A stretch of 64,000 bases of DNA from Globodera rostochiensis. Its lineage: Eukaryota > Nematoda > Chromadorea > Rhabditida > Heteroderidae. The notes under the pieces were generated by a model. It saw nothing but the letters and a program-made list of their open reading frames with translations, ran no database searches and was not told the DNA's origin. Positions within the stretch are counted from its first letter, which is position 1; each line of letters starts with the position of its first letter. A program made the translations under genes and the position numbers. Below, one piece after another: positions 1 to 9,960 of this stretch. The stretch is taken from contig JAEVLN010000062.1 in NCBI GenBank assembly GCA_018350325.1, forward strand, positions 59,378 to 123,377, written 5' to 3'.

Positions 1-899
1 CTTGACACCCGGATACCGGTACCGGATAGTAATTTATGCCCGGATACCCGTCCGGATACCGGATAATTTTCAATTTTTGAAAATAATAATTAAAATTTTA
101 TAAAAAATCAAATTTCACGCGATTTTTGCCAAAAAGTAAGTCAAACGCATAAAATAAAAATACAATAAAATTCAATCAAGTTGGATGGTTAATTTCATTT
201 GTCAATAACGCTTCTTAATCTAAAACAGGAGACGGTCAAAGCATGCCTAAGAATTTTTTGGGGAGAGGGCTGATTCAAAAAAAAAAATTCGATTTTAGGT
301 GTGCATTTTTGGTTTTTATTTCATTTTTCTTTAAAAAAAATTGTTTAACAAAAAAGAAATTGATTTAAAGGAGTATTTTATATTGCATTTTCTTTTGGTA
401 AACTTTGTAGAATTTTTGATTTTGTTATAAAAATTGTATAAAAAATCGTTATTTGCCGATCGAGTTTTTTTTTTTTGAGAATTCTGCTGTATTTGTGGGA
501 GGAAGGGTCGGCGGTTTCAATTAGACAAACTCGAAATTAGCGCGGGTAGAATTTTTAAAGAAAATTTGAGCAATTTTTGTTGAAAGCCAATTGTTTTGTG
601 AAATTGGTAATTAATTATAAAAAACAAATTACATAAGCCCATATCTCTTTATTTAATTTTAATAGGAAATGGCAAATTGGCGCGCAAAATTCAAAAATTT
701 TACTAGCGCTAACACCATCACAAAAAAAAATCTCTCGGAAAAAATACCACCATTAGGGGTGCTTAACCCGCCCGGATCCAACCCCCGGATACCGGGTATC
801 CCGGATCCTGGACACCCGGATACCGGTCCTGGATAATTAGCCCAAAACACCCGGATACCGGTCCCGGTTCCGGTTCCGGATACCCGTTCTTGTCCAACC
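1..899. mobile_element. TIR-type element remnant with CCGGATACCGG word arrays
   Basis: Both ends of this stretch (about 1-60 and 765-899) are packed with variants of the word CCCGGATACCGG, in opposite orientation overall. The right edge reads CTTGTCCAACCCTAG, the inverted form of a TAGGGTTGGACAAG terminus that recurs at 11640-11700. The left terminus is probably cut by the window edge. The AT-rich middle (60-760) holds no gene that I recognise. I infer a non-autonomous hAT-like element; no transposase is visible. Confidence 0.45.
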
Positions 900-1084
900 C
901 TAGTAATAACGGGTGGAAAAAATATTGAAGAAATTACCGAAATGTATTATCACATTATGCCTTATTTAAAAATGTCACAAAAGTGAAATCGATTTGCCGA
1001 ATGTTTTTGTTACAAAATTTGAGCGGAGTTTGATTGACAGGTGAGAGGGAAATTTTTGATGCGCGGAGAAAGTTTGATTGACAG
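900..1084. other. Spacer before the LTR element
   Basis: No gene is seen. The segment TTTGATTGACAG occurs twice (about 1029-1040 and 1073-1084); the second copy abuts the retrotransposon and supplies its target duplication GACAG. Confidence 0.4.
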
Positions 1085-1407
1085 TGTTCGGGTGAAAGCA
1101 CCCGACGACATTCAAACCCATTTATCTGTTTGTTGCCCTCCCACCATTTAGTCCTTCCTCTGACCAATTCCCTCCATTGTTTATGGGTGTCTGCCCTCCC
1201 ACTACGGAGTCAGACACACCCCCGTTTTGCATTACCTGTGACCTATGAGTTATTGGTCATTCATTCCCTTTTTACTTATTGTTTGATTCAGTCGAATTGA
1301 CTGCATCTTATCTCCTTCTGTCGACCTTTTATTTTGTTTGGCAATAAACGTATTTTATTATAACTGTTCGGCCATTTGACTATTCCCGGCCTTACCCGGA
1401 CCGAACA
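1085..1407 (+). repeat. 5' LTR of the Ty3/gypsy element
   Basis: 323 bp, starting TG and ending CA. It carries an AATAAA polyadenylation-type signal at 1343-1348, about 60 bp before its end. It appears identical to the LTR at 5999-6321. In this position it should hold the promoter for the genomic transcript. Confidence 0.97.
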
Positions 1408-1410
1408 GGT

Positions 1411-1428
1411 TGGCGACGCCCGTTCTGA
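1411..1428 (+). other. Candidate tRNA primer-binding site
   Basis: TGGCGACGCCCG starts three bases after the 5' LTR. A TGG start matches the complement of a tRNA 3'-CCA end, as expected for reverse-transcription priming. I cannot name the tRNA from memory with confidence. Confidence 0.6.
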
Positions 1429-1522
1429 ATTCGAACAGAAACGGAAATAAAGCAATTGCGGACAGGTCCCGAATTGCCGTACTACACTCGTCGGACCAAA
1501 AACATTTCATCGTTTTCAACCC

Positions 1523-1684
1523 GTTTAATCCGCTAGGTGCGGTTAAACGTGATTCGTCAAAAACCGAGTATACCCTAGGCGGGTGAAAGGTCTGCCAGGT
1601 GCAGTTAATCTTCATTCTACAGAAAAATCCGCTAGGTGCGGTTTTTCCAACAAGTTCAACAAGGAAAGAATCCGCCGGGCGCGG
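1523..1684 (+). promoter_or_regulatory. Leader with four repeated hairpins upstream of gag-pol
   Basis: Four copies of a short stem-loop lie between the primer site and the start codon: CCGC-TAGGT-GCGG at 1530-1542, CTGC-CAGGT-GCAG at 1592-1604, CCGC-TAGGT-GCGG at 1629-1641 and CCGC-CGGGC-GCGG at 1672-1684. The second copy changes both sides of the stem in step (C to T, G to A). In copies 1 and 3 the stems extend outward past a bulged T with different but paired flanks (GTTTAA/TTAAAC and AAAAA/TTTTT). This covariation supports an RNA structure. A role in packaging or in translation of the downstream frame is inference. Confidence 0.6.
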
Positions 1685-1705
1685 TCAACAAACAATCAAT
1701 AAAGG

Positions 1706-4700
1706 ATGACGCAACCAAATATCGATCAGCTCATCAAATTGCTAACGCAGCAGCAACAGCAGATGGACCAACAGCAAAAATTGGTGCAACAGCAATCGCA
1801 ACAGATTGCTCAATTGCTCACCAACGCACCGCCCGCTGGGCAGCCCACCGGTCAGGCTGCAATCACTATCCCAGCGCTGCCGGACGTTTCACTGTTTGAG
1901 CCCAGCGACGAGAAAAGCCGAGTCACGGAATGGCTCGATCGCTTCAAATTCGCGCTCGACTGTGCTGCTCCTTCGGCAACGGACGAGACGAAAGTCAAAT
2001 GTCTCATGAATAAAATGAGCGAACTCGCTTTTAGCGAGTACAGCCGTTCCGTGTTGCCGGCTGTCGTTACAGACTTCAATTTCGCAACCACGATTCAGAA
2101 ACTCGAGAAATTATTTGCCAAGCCCCAGTCAATTTTCATCGACAGGTACGAATGCCTGAAAGCGATGAGGGGAGAGGGTGAGGAGTTTCGCCAATTCATT
2201 AACCGACACAAAAAGCTTCTGTCGGACTTCAAATTCGACGAATTGAAGAAGGAACAATTTTATTGCCTAATGCTGTTGACCTCATTGAAGTCACACAGCG
2301 ACGCTGCATTGCGCCAGCGCATTCTGGTAAAGCTCGCGGCGGATGGCGCAAATGTCAGGTACGACGGCGTAGTTGAGGATCTGATCAATTATCAGTCCAC
2401 AATCTCCGAGGCACGGGCACTTGAAGTGCCGAATTTTTCACGAAATGTGAACGCCGTGCAGCAGAAAAGGAGACCATACGCCACGGCCACCGATAATCAA
2501 GGAAAAAGGGGTTGGAAACCCACCCCAATCAACAAGAAATGCTGGCGTTGTGGAGGTGAACACCGGCCCGACAATTGTCTGCACAAAACCGCAAAATGCT
2601 GCAAGTGCCATTTTCCCGGGCATCTCAACACCCAATGCGACAGCGTGCAAGCGTGGCGAAAGCAATTGCACGCCAAGCCTTGGAATAAGCGGGTCGGCCA
2701 CCTCCGAATTGGAATGGCATACCGGCCGATCAACGCATTATCATTACTGAAAGTCGAAATATTGCTGAACCAAACGCCCGTCCGCGTCTACCTCGACACT
2801 GGCTCTGACGCAAATGTCATTGATGAGCGGACATACACCAAACTTGGTCGTCCCTCCATTACAAAGTGTACGGAGGTTGGGAAAACATTCGACGGGACCC
2901 GAATTTCATTTATCGGGAAATGCTTTGGCACAATTGAATTCGGCGGAATTGCCATTGAGCAAGAATTTTATGTGGCTAAATCCGGGTCACTTAACTTGCT
3001 GAGTTGCGAAGCAATGGACAAGTTTGGCTTATTGGATGAGCTCAGGCAGAAGATTCGCAATGTTGCTGTCAACTCGTGCACTGCGAGTGACGGGAATGGA
3101 GAGAAATTCATGCCAAATTCAGTTCAAATCAAAGGAACAACGAGTCATATTGAAGATCTGAAAAGGGCATTCCCCGACGTCTTCGGCAGCGCATTAGGCT
3201 GTTGCACCAAGGAGAAAGCGCATCTGACACTGAAGGATGACGCCAGACCGGTTTACCGAAAGGCACGGCCGGTGCCGTACAATTCGCGGGAAATCGTCGA
3301 ACGGGAATTGGAACGGTTAGAGAATTTGGGCGTCATCCACAAAGTCGATCACTTGGATTGGGCCGCCCCTATCTTAATTGTAAAGAAGGCAGACGGATCC
3401 TCACGACTTTGCATCGATTATTCAACGGGATTGAACGATGCACTTCTTGATTGCCAACATCCACTGCCAATTCCAGAAGATATCTTCGCAACCCTAAATG
3501 GGGGAAGAATTTTCTCGCAGTTGGACCTTCGAGATGCGTATTTTCAGATCGAACTGGATGAGGAGTCGAGGCTATTGTGTGGATTGGCCACTCATCGCGG
3601 AAATTATTGCATGAAACGCTTACCATTTGGTGTGAAGCCGGCACCAGGCGTGTTCCAGTCCATTATGGATAAAATGCTGGCCGGCTTGGACTTCGCCACC
3701 GCATACTTGGACGACATATTGGTTGTCAGCGGTTCGCAGGAGGAACACATCAAACAGTTGAAGGAAGTGTTCATCCGCATCCAATCGTATGGCTTCCGTG
3801 TCAACCCGGAAAAATGCACCTTCTTTCGAGACCAGATAAAATATCTGGGTCAGATTATCGACAAGAACGGGCGCAGACCGGACCCTTCAAAAATTCATGC
3901 GATTGCAAAAATGCCCGCCCCTAAGGATATTTCCACTCTCCGCTCCTTCCTTGGCATGGTCAACCACTATCAACAGTATGTCAAAAACATGCGGTTTATC
4001 CGGAAACCGCTGGACGACCTCCTCAAAAGGGACAATGAGTGGAAGTGGAGCGAAGAATGTCAGCGGACATTCCTCAAATTAAAGGAAATTTTGACATCCG
4101 ATCTACTGCTCTCGCACTATGACCCGAAGTTGGAACTCATAGTGGCAGCGGATGCGTCCGAATACGGAATTGGGGCGGTCATTTCGCACAAATTTCCAAA
4201 TGGAAGCATTAAGGCGGTTGCACACGCATCGAAGTCGCTTTCACCTGCAGAGAAAAATTACTCGCAGATCGAGAAGGAGGGATTGGCGCTGATCTTCGCC
4301 GTGAAGAAATTTCACAAAATGATATACGGCAGACATTTTACGCTCGAAACTGACCACAAGCCGTTGCTTGGAATATTCGGAAGCAAGAAAGGCATAAGGC
4401 AGTGCAGCGCCAATCGCCTAATTCGATGGTCACTGATCCTGCTGGCATATGATTTCAGTATTCAATATATAAACACCAACGATTTTGGCCAGGCCGACGC
4501 ATTATCACGCCTCATCGCCAAAGGTGCGGAGGACGAGGACGAACGAATTATCGCAGCATTTAACGTCGAGTCCGAGCTGGAATCAGTACTTGAGAATGCG
4601 GTGAAAAGCTTGCCGCTGAAATTTTCGGATCTCGTGTCGGCCTCGGCAAAAGATGCGCCGATTCAGCAAGTTCTCAAATTCATCCGCTCGCAATGGCCGA

Positions 4701-5974
4701 ATGAAAAACAGCTGGCCAACGAAGAAGATCAGGTCCGTGAACTCGGCCGAAGAAAGGCCGAATTATCGATTTTAAAGGGCTGCCTAATGTACGGCGACAG
4801 AATTGTCGTCCCGCAAATCTTTCAAGCCAAAATCTTGACGTTATTGCACAAGGGCCATCCGGGAATGAAAAGGATGAAGCAATTGGCACGACAATACGTC
4901 TTCTGGCCGAAATTGGATCAGAAAATTGAAGATTTTGTGCGTACTTGCGAACCGTGTCAAAAGGCTGCAAAGGCGCCGGTTAAGACAAATTTGCATTCTT
5001 GGCCGAAATCTGAGCGCCCGTGGCAAAGAATTCATATCGACTATGCCGGTCCCTTTTATGGCAAAGAATTTCTCATTGTCGTCGACTCATTTTCGAAATA
5101 TCCAGAGATATTCGAGATGACAACGAAATCAACGGCGGCTACGATTGAACGGCTGCGTTATTTGTCCACACGTCACGGAATTCCCGAGACGTTAGTTTCA
5201 GACAACGGAACACAGTTCACGAGTAACGAATTCGCCAAGTTTACATTGGCAAACGGCATCGATCATTTGTTTTCGGCCCCGTACAATCCCATGTCAAACG
5301 GGCAAGCCGAAAGATTCGTGGACACATTCAAGCGAGCTTTCAGGAAATTAAAAGGGGAGGGAGTGCCGTCTAGTAAAGAAATTTTGGAAACATTCCTGGT
5401 TACCTACAGGACGACCCCAAACGACTCTCTACCGGGGACAAAATCTCCTGCTGAAATGCTCCTTGGCCGAAAGCCGAGGATCACGCTGGATTTATTAAGG
5501 CCACCACCGCCCCAACCCTACTCGCGAGATGATCCGATGGAACGGAACTTCAATCGTCGGTTTGGTACCCGCCCGCAAAACTTTGCCTCTCATGAAGCAG
5601 TGTTCGCGCGCCACCGTCTCTCGCAGAACTGGAAGGCTGGGATCATCGACGGCGGTAGCGGTGTCATTTACACTGTTCGATTCCCCGAGGGATCAACTGG
5701 TCGCTATCATGCGAATCAGTTGAGACGGCGCCACTCGCCGAAGCCTACGGAGGACCCACTGGACATTTTGAACGAGGCGTTCAACTTGCCTGCCCCACAG
5801 CGACCCCCGGTCGAACCATGTGGGAAGGTCGAACCCGAATTTGGGAACCAGGGAAACGAGGACAGGCCGAATGGGGAGAATGCCCCACCGGTTCAGTGCT
5901 CTCCAGAAGAGCCACCACACCGACAATACCCGAAGCGCCAGCGCCGAAGCCCTGTGCGCTTCACCCCGGGCTGA
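1706..5974 (+). CDS. Gag-Pol polyprotein of a Ty3/gypsy retrotransposon
   Basis: 1422 residues in one frame, with no frameshift between gag and pol. The start is the ATG 21 bases after the last leader hairpin. The Gln-rich N terminus and capsid-like region (about 1-270) are followed by two CCHC zinc knuckles: C279-x2-C-x3-H-x4-C291 and C298-x2-C-x4-H-x4-C311. The aspartic protease has DTGS at 364-367. Reverse transcriptase has the catalytic Asp at 607 (LDLRDAYF) and YLDD at 667-670. RNase H has the DAS motif with D816. Integrase has an HHCC zinc region (H1048, H1051, C1081, C1084) and the catalytic triad D1112, D1166, E1202, a DD35E spacing. No chromodomain is seen at the C terminus. All key residues are present, so the protein looks functional. 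It makes and integrates cDNA copies of the element. Similarity to the Mag/K02A2.6-like nematode lineage is a guess from overall look. Confidence 0.96.
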   Translation: MTQPNIDQLIKLLTQQQQQMDQQQKLVQQQSQQIAQLLTNAPPAGQPTGQAAITIPALPDVSLFEPSDEKSRVTEWLDRFKFALDCAAPSATDETKVKCLMNKMSELAFSEYSRSVLPAVVTDFNFATTIQKLEKLFAKPQSIFIDRYECLKAMRGEGEEFRQFINRHKKLLSDFKFDELKKEQFYCLMLLTSLKSHSDAALRQRILVKLAADGANVRYDGVVEDLINYQSTISEARALEVPNFSRNVNAVQQKRRPYATATDNQGKRGWKPTPINKKCWRCGGEHRPDNCLHKTAKCCKCHFPGHLNTQCDSVQAWRKQLHAKPWNKRVGHLRIGMAYRPINALSLLKVEILLNQTPVRVYLDTGSDANVIDERTYTKLGRPSITKCTEVGKTFDGTRISFIGKCFGTIEFGGIAIEQEFYVAKSGSLNLLSCEAMDKFGLLDELRQKIRNVAVNSCTASDGNGEKFMPNSVQIKGTTSHIEDLKRAFPDVFGSALGCCTKEKAHLTLKDDARPVYRKARPVPYNSREIVERELERLENLGVIHKVDHLDWAAPILIVKKADGSSRLCIDYSTGLNDALLDCQHPLPIPEDIFATLNGGRIFSQLDLRDAYFQIELDEESRLLCGLATHRGNYCMKRLPFGVKPAPGVFQSIMDKMLAGLDFATAYLDDILVVSGSQEEHIKQLKEVFIRIQSYGFRVNPEKCTFFRDQIKYLGQIIDKNGRRPDPSKIHAIAKMPAPKDISTLRSFLGMVNHYQQYVKNMRFIRKPLDDLLKRDNEWKWSEECQRTFLKLKEILTSDLLLSHYDPKLELIVAADASEYGIGAVISHKFPNGSIKAVAHASKSLSPAEKNYSQIEKEGLALIFAVKKFHKMIYGRHFTLETDHKPLLGIFGSKKGIRQCSANRLIRWSLILLAYDFSIQYINTNDFGQADALSRLIAKGAEDEDERIIAAFNVESELESVLENAVKSLPLKFSDLVSASAKDAPIQQVLKFIRSQWPNEKQLANEEDQVRELGRRKAELSILKGCLMYGDRIVVPQIFQAKILTLLHKGHPGMKRMKQLARQYVFWPKLDQKIEDFVRTCEPCQKAAKAPVKTNLHSWPKSERPWQRIHIDYAGPFYGKEFLIVVDSFSKYPEIFEMTTKSTAATIERLRYLSTRHGIPETLVSDNGTQFTSNEFAKFTLANGIDHLFSAPYNPMSNGQAERFVDTFKRAFRKLKGEGVPSSKEILETFLVTYRTTPNDSLPGTKSPAEMLLGRKPRITLDLLRPPPPQPYSRDDPMERNFNRRFGTRPQNFASHEAVFARHRLSQNWKAGIIDGGSGVIYTVRFPEGSTGRYHANQLRRRHSPKPTEDPLDILNEAFNLPAPQRPPVEPCGKVEPEFGNQGNEDRPNGENAPPVQCSPEEPPHRQYPKRQRRSPVRFTPG

Positions 5975-5986
5975 CACGTTCCAACC

Positions 5987-5998
5987 AAAAGGGGGAGG
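5987..5998 (+). other. Polypurine tract for plus-strand priming
   Basis: AAAAGGGGGAGG lies directly against the 3' LTR and 13 bases after the gag-pol stop codon, the expected place for the plus-strand primer. Confidence 0.85.
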
Positions 5999-6321
5999 TG
6001 TTCGGGTGAAAGCACCCGACGACATTCAAACCCATTTATCTGTTTGTTGCCCTCCCACCATTTAGTCCTTCCTCTGACCAATTCCCTCCATTGTTTATGG
6101 GTGTCTGCCCTCCCACTACGGAGTCAGACACACCCCCGTTTTGCATTACCTGTGACCTATGAGTTATTGGTCATTCATTCCCTTTTTACTTATTGTTTGA
6201 TTCAGTCGAATTGACTGCATCTTATCTCCTTCTGTCGACCTTTTATTTTGTTTGGCAATAAACGTATTTTATTATAACTGTTCGGCCATTTGACTATTCC
6301 CGGCCTTACCCGGACCGAACA
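5999..6321 (+). repeat. 3' LTR of the Ty3/gypsy element
   Basis: 323 bp, apparently identical to 1085-1407. The AATAAA signal falls at 6257-6262. It is followed at once by the second target-duplication copy GACAG (6322-6326). Confidence 0.97.
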
Positions 6322-6379
6322 GACAGCTGCCGGAATGACCTTGAGGGATGGGGGAGGGAAATTGAATTTTGGATTTGGC

Positions 6380-7090
6380 AATGGGCCCGATGGGTTTTGA
6401 GTGTTTGATCAAAAATCGTCCGCGCTTTTTTCAAACCCACCCCTCAATAAGCCCTGGGCGGCACGATCAAAGGGCGCGGGTACCCGGACGGTTTTGGCCG
6501 GTCGATACCAGCTTTTGTTCTGGTGGCGGTATGTTCAAAGGGTTGAAACCATTCAATAGGTTTGGGTTTAGTGGCGGCAAGATCAAAGGACCCAATAGGT
6601 TTTGGTTTGGGGCGGCATGATCAAAGACCCCGACCCCTCCAATAGGTATGGGTACCCGCGCCCTTTTTGGCCGCGCCGTACCCGCGCGGTTTTGGCTTGG
6701 GGCGGTAAGATCAAAGGGTTGGACCCCTTCCATAGGTTTTGGCTTTGCGGGCGGCAATGTCAAAAGAGGCCGCTCGGTACCCGCTCGGTTTGTTTGGGAC
6801 TGAATTAACCGCTCGCTTTTGGGCGGTGAGTTCAAAGGGCTGGACCCCTTCAATAGGTTTGGGTTTGGGCGGCATGGTCAAAAACGACCCGCAAGTTTTC
6901 AGACCCGCGAGGTACCCGCGAGGTTTTGACCCGGACGATACCCGGACGGTTTTAGCTTGGGGCGGCATGATCAAAGACCCCGACCCCTCCAATAGGTTTG
7001 GGCTTAGTGACGGTGAGTTCAAAGAATCGACCCGCGAGTTTTCAGACCCGCGAGGTACCCGCGAGGTTTTGACGTCATATGCTGCTGCCA
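6380..7090. repeat. GC-rich minisatellite with GGCGGCATGATCAAAG anchor
   Basis: A degenerate tandem array. Ten variants of the anchor GGCGGYRWGWTCAAAG start near 6457, 6525, 6573, 6611, 6701, 6750, 6822, 6868, 6961 and 7008. Spacing mostly alternates between about 40-50 and 70-90 bp. Between anchors come CCCCTTCAATAGGTTTGGG blocks and paired words such as CGAGGTACCCGCGAGG. Long frames on both strands (for example 6467-6853) run through it, but they follow the repeat and are probably not genes. Confidence 0.8.
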
Positions 7091-7114
7091 TCAACTAGGC
7101 TTTTACAGCTAAAA

Positions 7115-7490
7115 TTATTTATTTATATGGTAATATATTGCAATTTTTGGGGGACTTTTTTTTAAATCGAATTTCTTCAAATTAAAGTGCACCCCTAAGA
7201 AAAGGCTTTTCTTATGGCAGCTTTGGAGCTTGGAAATTTTTTCAAAAAATTTTTGAAAATCGGTAAAATTTTCGAAAATCCATGTGAACAATTTCCAACC
7301 CCGAATTGTTGAGGAAAATTGTTGGTGGAGAAAAATAAGATTAAAAAAGCACATTTCATGCCAAAAATAAACATTTTGCTTCATTTTTGAACATTTTGTA
7401 AAATGTCCTTATTTCGGACCCCAAAATCTTATTTTTTGCCCTTGATGTCCTTATTTTGAAAAATTTAGTTACGCACCCTGGCTTGATGTA
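7115..7490. repeat. AT-rich TE-like segment, one end of a CAGGG-type element
   Basis: The stretch ends in TTAGTTACGCACCCTGG, and its 7390-7480 part resembles the right end of the element at 31360-32002 (shared CGGACCCCAAAATCT and CCCTTGATGTCCTT). I infer a decayed copy. The minus-strand 89-residue frame here has no recognisable domain. Confidence 0.4.
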
Positions 7491-7594
7491 GTTGTACAAC
7501 TCAACCAATGTAATTCAATTGAAGGTAAAAATTATAACGAATTTAAAAATTAATATTTTTTATTTAAAAATAAATACTGAATGAAATCATTGTT

Positions 7595-7815
7595 AGCCAA
7601 CCAATATGTAGCATATCAGACCAATCGACATCAGAACACTCAATGAAATTGTTAACTTTTTCACATTTTCCGGGACTAAATGCAAAAGATAAAAACTATT
7701 TGCTGAATAAAATATAAAACTCGATGATTTTTGACGCCAAATAATCAGCAAAATCAGTGTGTAACATAAAAATTCGCCACAATATACAACTAAGGCGCTA
7801 ATATTAGTGAAATTG
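7595..7815 (-). pseudogene. Srsx receptor fragment (exon 5-6 region)
   Basis: The reverse complement matches the end of exon 5, the intron and exon 6 of the Srsx genes further right (the FLCYTLILLIIW region and the MSIGLICYILV helix). No other exons are found nearby, so this is an isolated gene fragment. Confidence 0.75.
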
Positions 7816-8884
7816 GCAAATTTAAAGTGACATTTTTTCCATTCGCGTTATACCTAAATATTAAATAACAAGTTATAAATTTTTGAAACTATCAGTGTTT
7901 CGTCCACCCAAAAAAAAACAAAAATATTTTAAAATGGAATAAATTTCAAAATTTTTTAGAAGATTGAATACTCTTTTTTTGCATCATGATTTTTTTTAAC
8001 AACCGGTTTCCTTAAAATATCACTTTCCAATAATTTACAAAATTTGGGACCGAGTGGCATCGTCGGATTTGTCCGAACACAACGCCAATACAAAAGTGCC
8101 AAAAAGTCGCTATTTTTCGACGCTTTTTTACCACTTCTCACTTTTCGAGCTGTATCCGCGCGGGGAGCAGGGTAATCGGAGTTTTTTATTGGATAAAGGG
8201 ACCTGCTCCACACTCAGTGTTTTCTTGTCAGCTATCATTCATCAAGCTATGATGAGTTTGAATTGGGCTAGCCTCGTGAGACTGAGTCCGAAATTGCTAA
8301 AAATTACGCACATAATTAGATAAAGACCAAGATAGGCGAACATGTTACTGCTTTGGATCAATTCTCACGCGAACCGCGAAAGAAAATGCTGGCCCCAGTG
8401 TTGAAAACGGTTTTGCCGTTTAATGCAGAGCCCCTCGGGCTCTGGTTTAAAAATATAAAAATTTTTAGATTGTAAGTGTTTTCGCATTCCTTTTTTCTTA
8501 TTATGCTTAAGGTATATATCAAACTAAGCTTATCCAAATTCAGATATATTTTGCAAATTTTCATCTGATCCTGCGATCAGTCAACAGTCGGAATTTTAAT
8601 TGCGCGCGCAATACCCCAAGCTCGCATCCCAATTGATGAACACCGTCACTAGTTCCGTCCACAAGAAAGTGTGTTTGGGCCCAAATTTTAGCCGTGTATC
8701 GAAGTTAGAAATTCTAGAAAATTTAAAAAGGCAGGCAAAAAAAGCAGGAATTTAGCAGAAAAGCCCAAAAATAGGAAAACAAAAATTTGGACTTCTCCTA
8801 AGCCTAAAGCTTTTGCGCTTCAAAAAATCAGCATAACTTATAAATGTTGGCTGCAACAAAATAAGTCAAAATTTAAAATTTCTC
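7816..8884. other. No recognisable gene
   Basis: AT-rich sequence with moderately GC-richer patches at 8040-8280 and 8560-8700. Frames up to 89 codons exist on both strands, but none shows a domain, splice-consistent extension or paralogue in the window. Confidence 0.4.
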
Positions 8885-8935
8885 AGCGGGCCTATCTGCA
8901 CCGCCGACCTCTACCCCCCCCCCCCCTCAGAAAAT
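8885..8935 (-). repeat. Degenerate GGCGGTGCCGATAGGC hairpin with C-run
   Basis: The reverse complement gives GTCGGCGGTGCAGATAGGCC beside a long C-run (about 8917-8930), a diverged copy of the dispersed hairpin module described at 41109. Confidence 0.6.
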
Positions 8936-8945
8936 CTGTAAAGAC

Positions 8946-9020
8946 ATGAAAACTGACATGTTTCAATCCGAACCGAACCAATACCGAACCGAAAACCGGT
9001 TCGCTTCGGTATTCGGAATA
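8946..9020. repeat. CCGAACCGAA word cluster
   Basis: Several overlapping CCGAACCGAA/TTCGGTTCGG words, like the interior of the TIR element at 35524-36149 but without clear termini. Confidence 0.5.
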
Positions 9021-9049
9021 TTTTCTGACATTTTTAATGTGTTAGATTT

Positions 9050-9470
9050 TGTTAATTATTAAATTGTTACGCGCGAATGATTCGTTGAGAAGTTGTGACA
9101 TTTCTTGAGAAAAAGTTACTCAAGTGTAAAGTTGCCACTGATTACGACGCATTGAAAATGTTTATGTTCATTCACTAGAAAGATTTACTTTTTTTTTAAC
9201 TTTTTAAATTTGTTACGCACAATTCTAGCTTTCACAGCAATATGTAATTAATGCGAAGAAAGTTAAATTTTCATCTAAAAATGTTGAAAACGAAATGCTT
9301 GCGTAACAAATTGAAAAAAGTTCAAAAAAATTAAATCTTTCCGCTTAATGAACATAAATATTGGTAATGTATCGTAATCAGTGGTAATCTTTAAAGCATA
9401 ACACTCGAGTAATTTTTTGGCAAGAAGCGTGCAACTTTTTAACATCATAATTCGTGCGTAAAAGTTTATT
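9050..9470. repeat. Foldback repeat with ACTCAAGTG arms
   Basis: The left arm (about 9055-9215) and right arm (about 9300-9470) are inverted copies sharing TTACTCAAGTG, a CCACTGATTACGA block, TTATGTTCATT and AAAGATTTA. Single arms of the same family occur at 9735-9895, 33290-33500, 37810-37940, 40720-40880, 47890-48060 and 52130-52270. Confidence 0.7.
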
Positions 9471-9734
9471 AATGAACAAAACTAACATTAAAAAACCCTA
9501 TCAACAATGTCTGTGCGTGATTGATGCACAAAAATATAAAACCTTTTTTTTCATGTTTCATAATTTTATTTAAATATTTTTAATTTGTCGTAAAAATGAC
9601 CATATTTGTATTCTATCGGATAAATAATGTGAGAACAGAAAGTATAATTGTTAGACAAAAATTTTAGCAAAAGAAAATACAAAATATGTTTTTCATTACT
9701 ACCTATCTACAAACAGAGTAAGATTTGTAGAAAA

Positions 9735-9960
9735 AAAAGTTTAAAAAAAATTAAATATATCCGAACATATGTAAATATTGGTAATGTATTAATCAGTGGC
9801 TGCACTTTACTGCATAACACTTGAGCAACTTTTTGTCAAGAAGCATGACAACTTTTTTAAATGGTAATTCACGCGTGAAATCTTAATAATGAACAAAAGC
9901 TACCCATTTTTGTGCGTCATTGATTAGAGTAATTTGGTATCCTAAGTGGTCTAAAACAAA
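9735..9960 (-). repeat. Copy of the hAT/BED-linked repeat arm
   Basis: The reverse complement of this segment matches 40600-40880, including the end of the BED-finger frame and the downstream ACTCAAGTG arm. The arm family therefore seems to belong to a hAT transposon body. Confidence 0.55.

Larger units (their letters stand above)
1085..6321 (+). mobile_element. Complete Ty3/gypsy LTR retrotransposon
   Basis: A 5237-bp element bounded by two 323-bp LTRs that I read as identical base for base, both starting TGTTCGGG and ending CCGAACA. It is flanked by a 5-bp target duplication GACAG (1080-1084 and 6322-6326). Internal order is LTR, primer-binding site, structured leader, one gag-pol frame, polypurine tract, LTR. 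Identical LTRs, intact ends and an unbroken frame imply a very recent insertion, since LTRs are copied from one template at insertion. Its base composition is clearly GC-richer than its surroundings. The domain order aspartic protease, reverse transcriptase, RNase H, integrase is the Ty3/gypsy order. I see no env-like frame. Confidence 0.96.

Noticed and set aside
1636..1899. Alternative 87-codon frame overlapping the gag start
   Set aside because: Shadow of gag-pol in another frame; starts within a leader hairpin and has no domain.
6467..7098. Overlapping 119-128 codon frames on both strands
   Set aside because: They lie in the GGCGGCATGATCAAAG minisatellite and exist because the repeat lacks stops.
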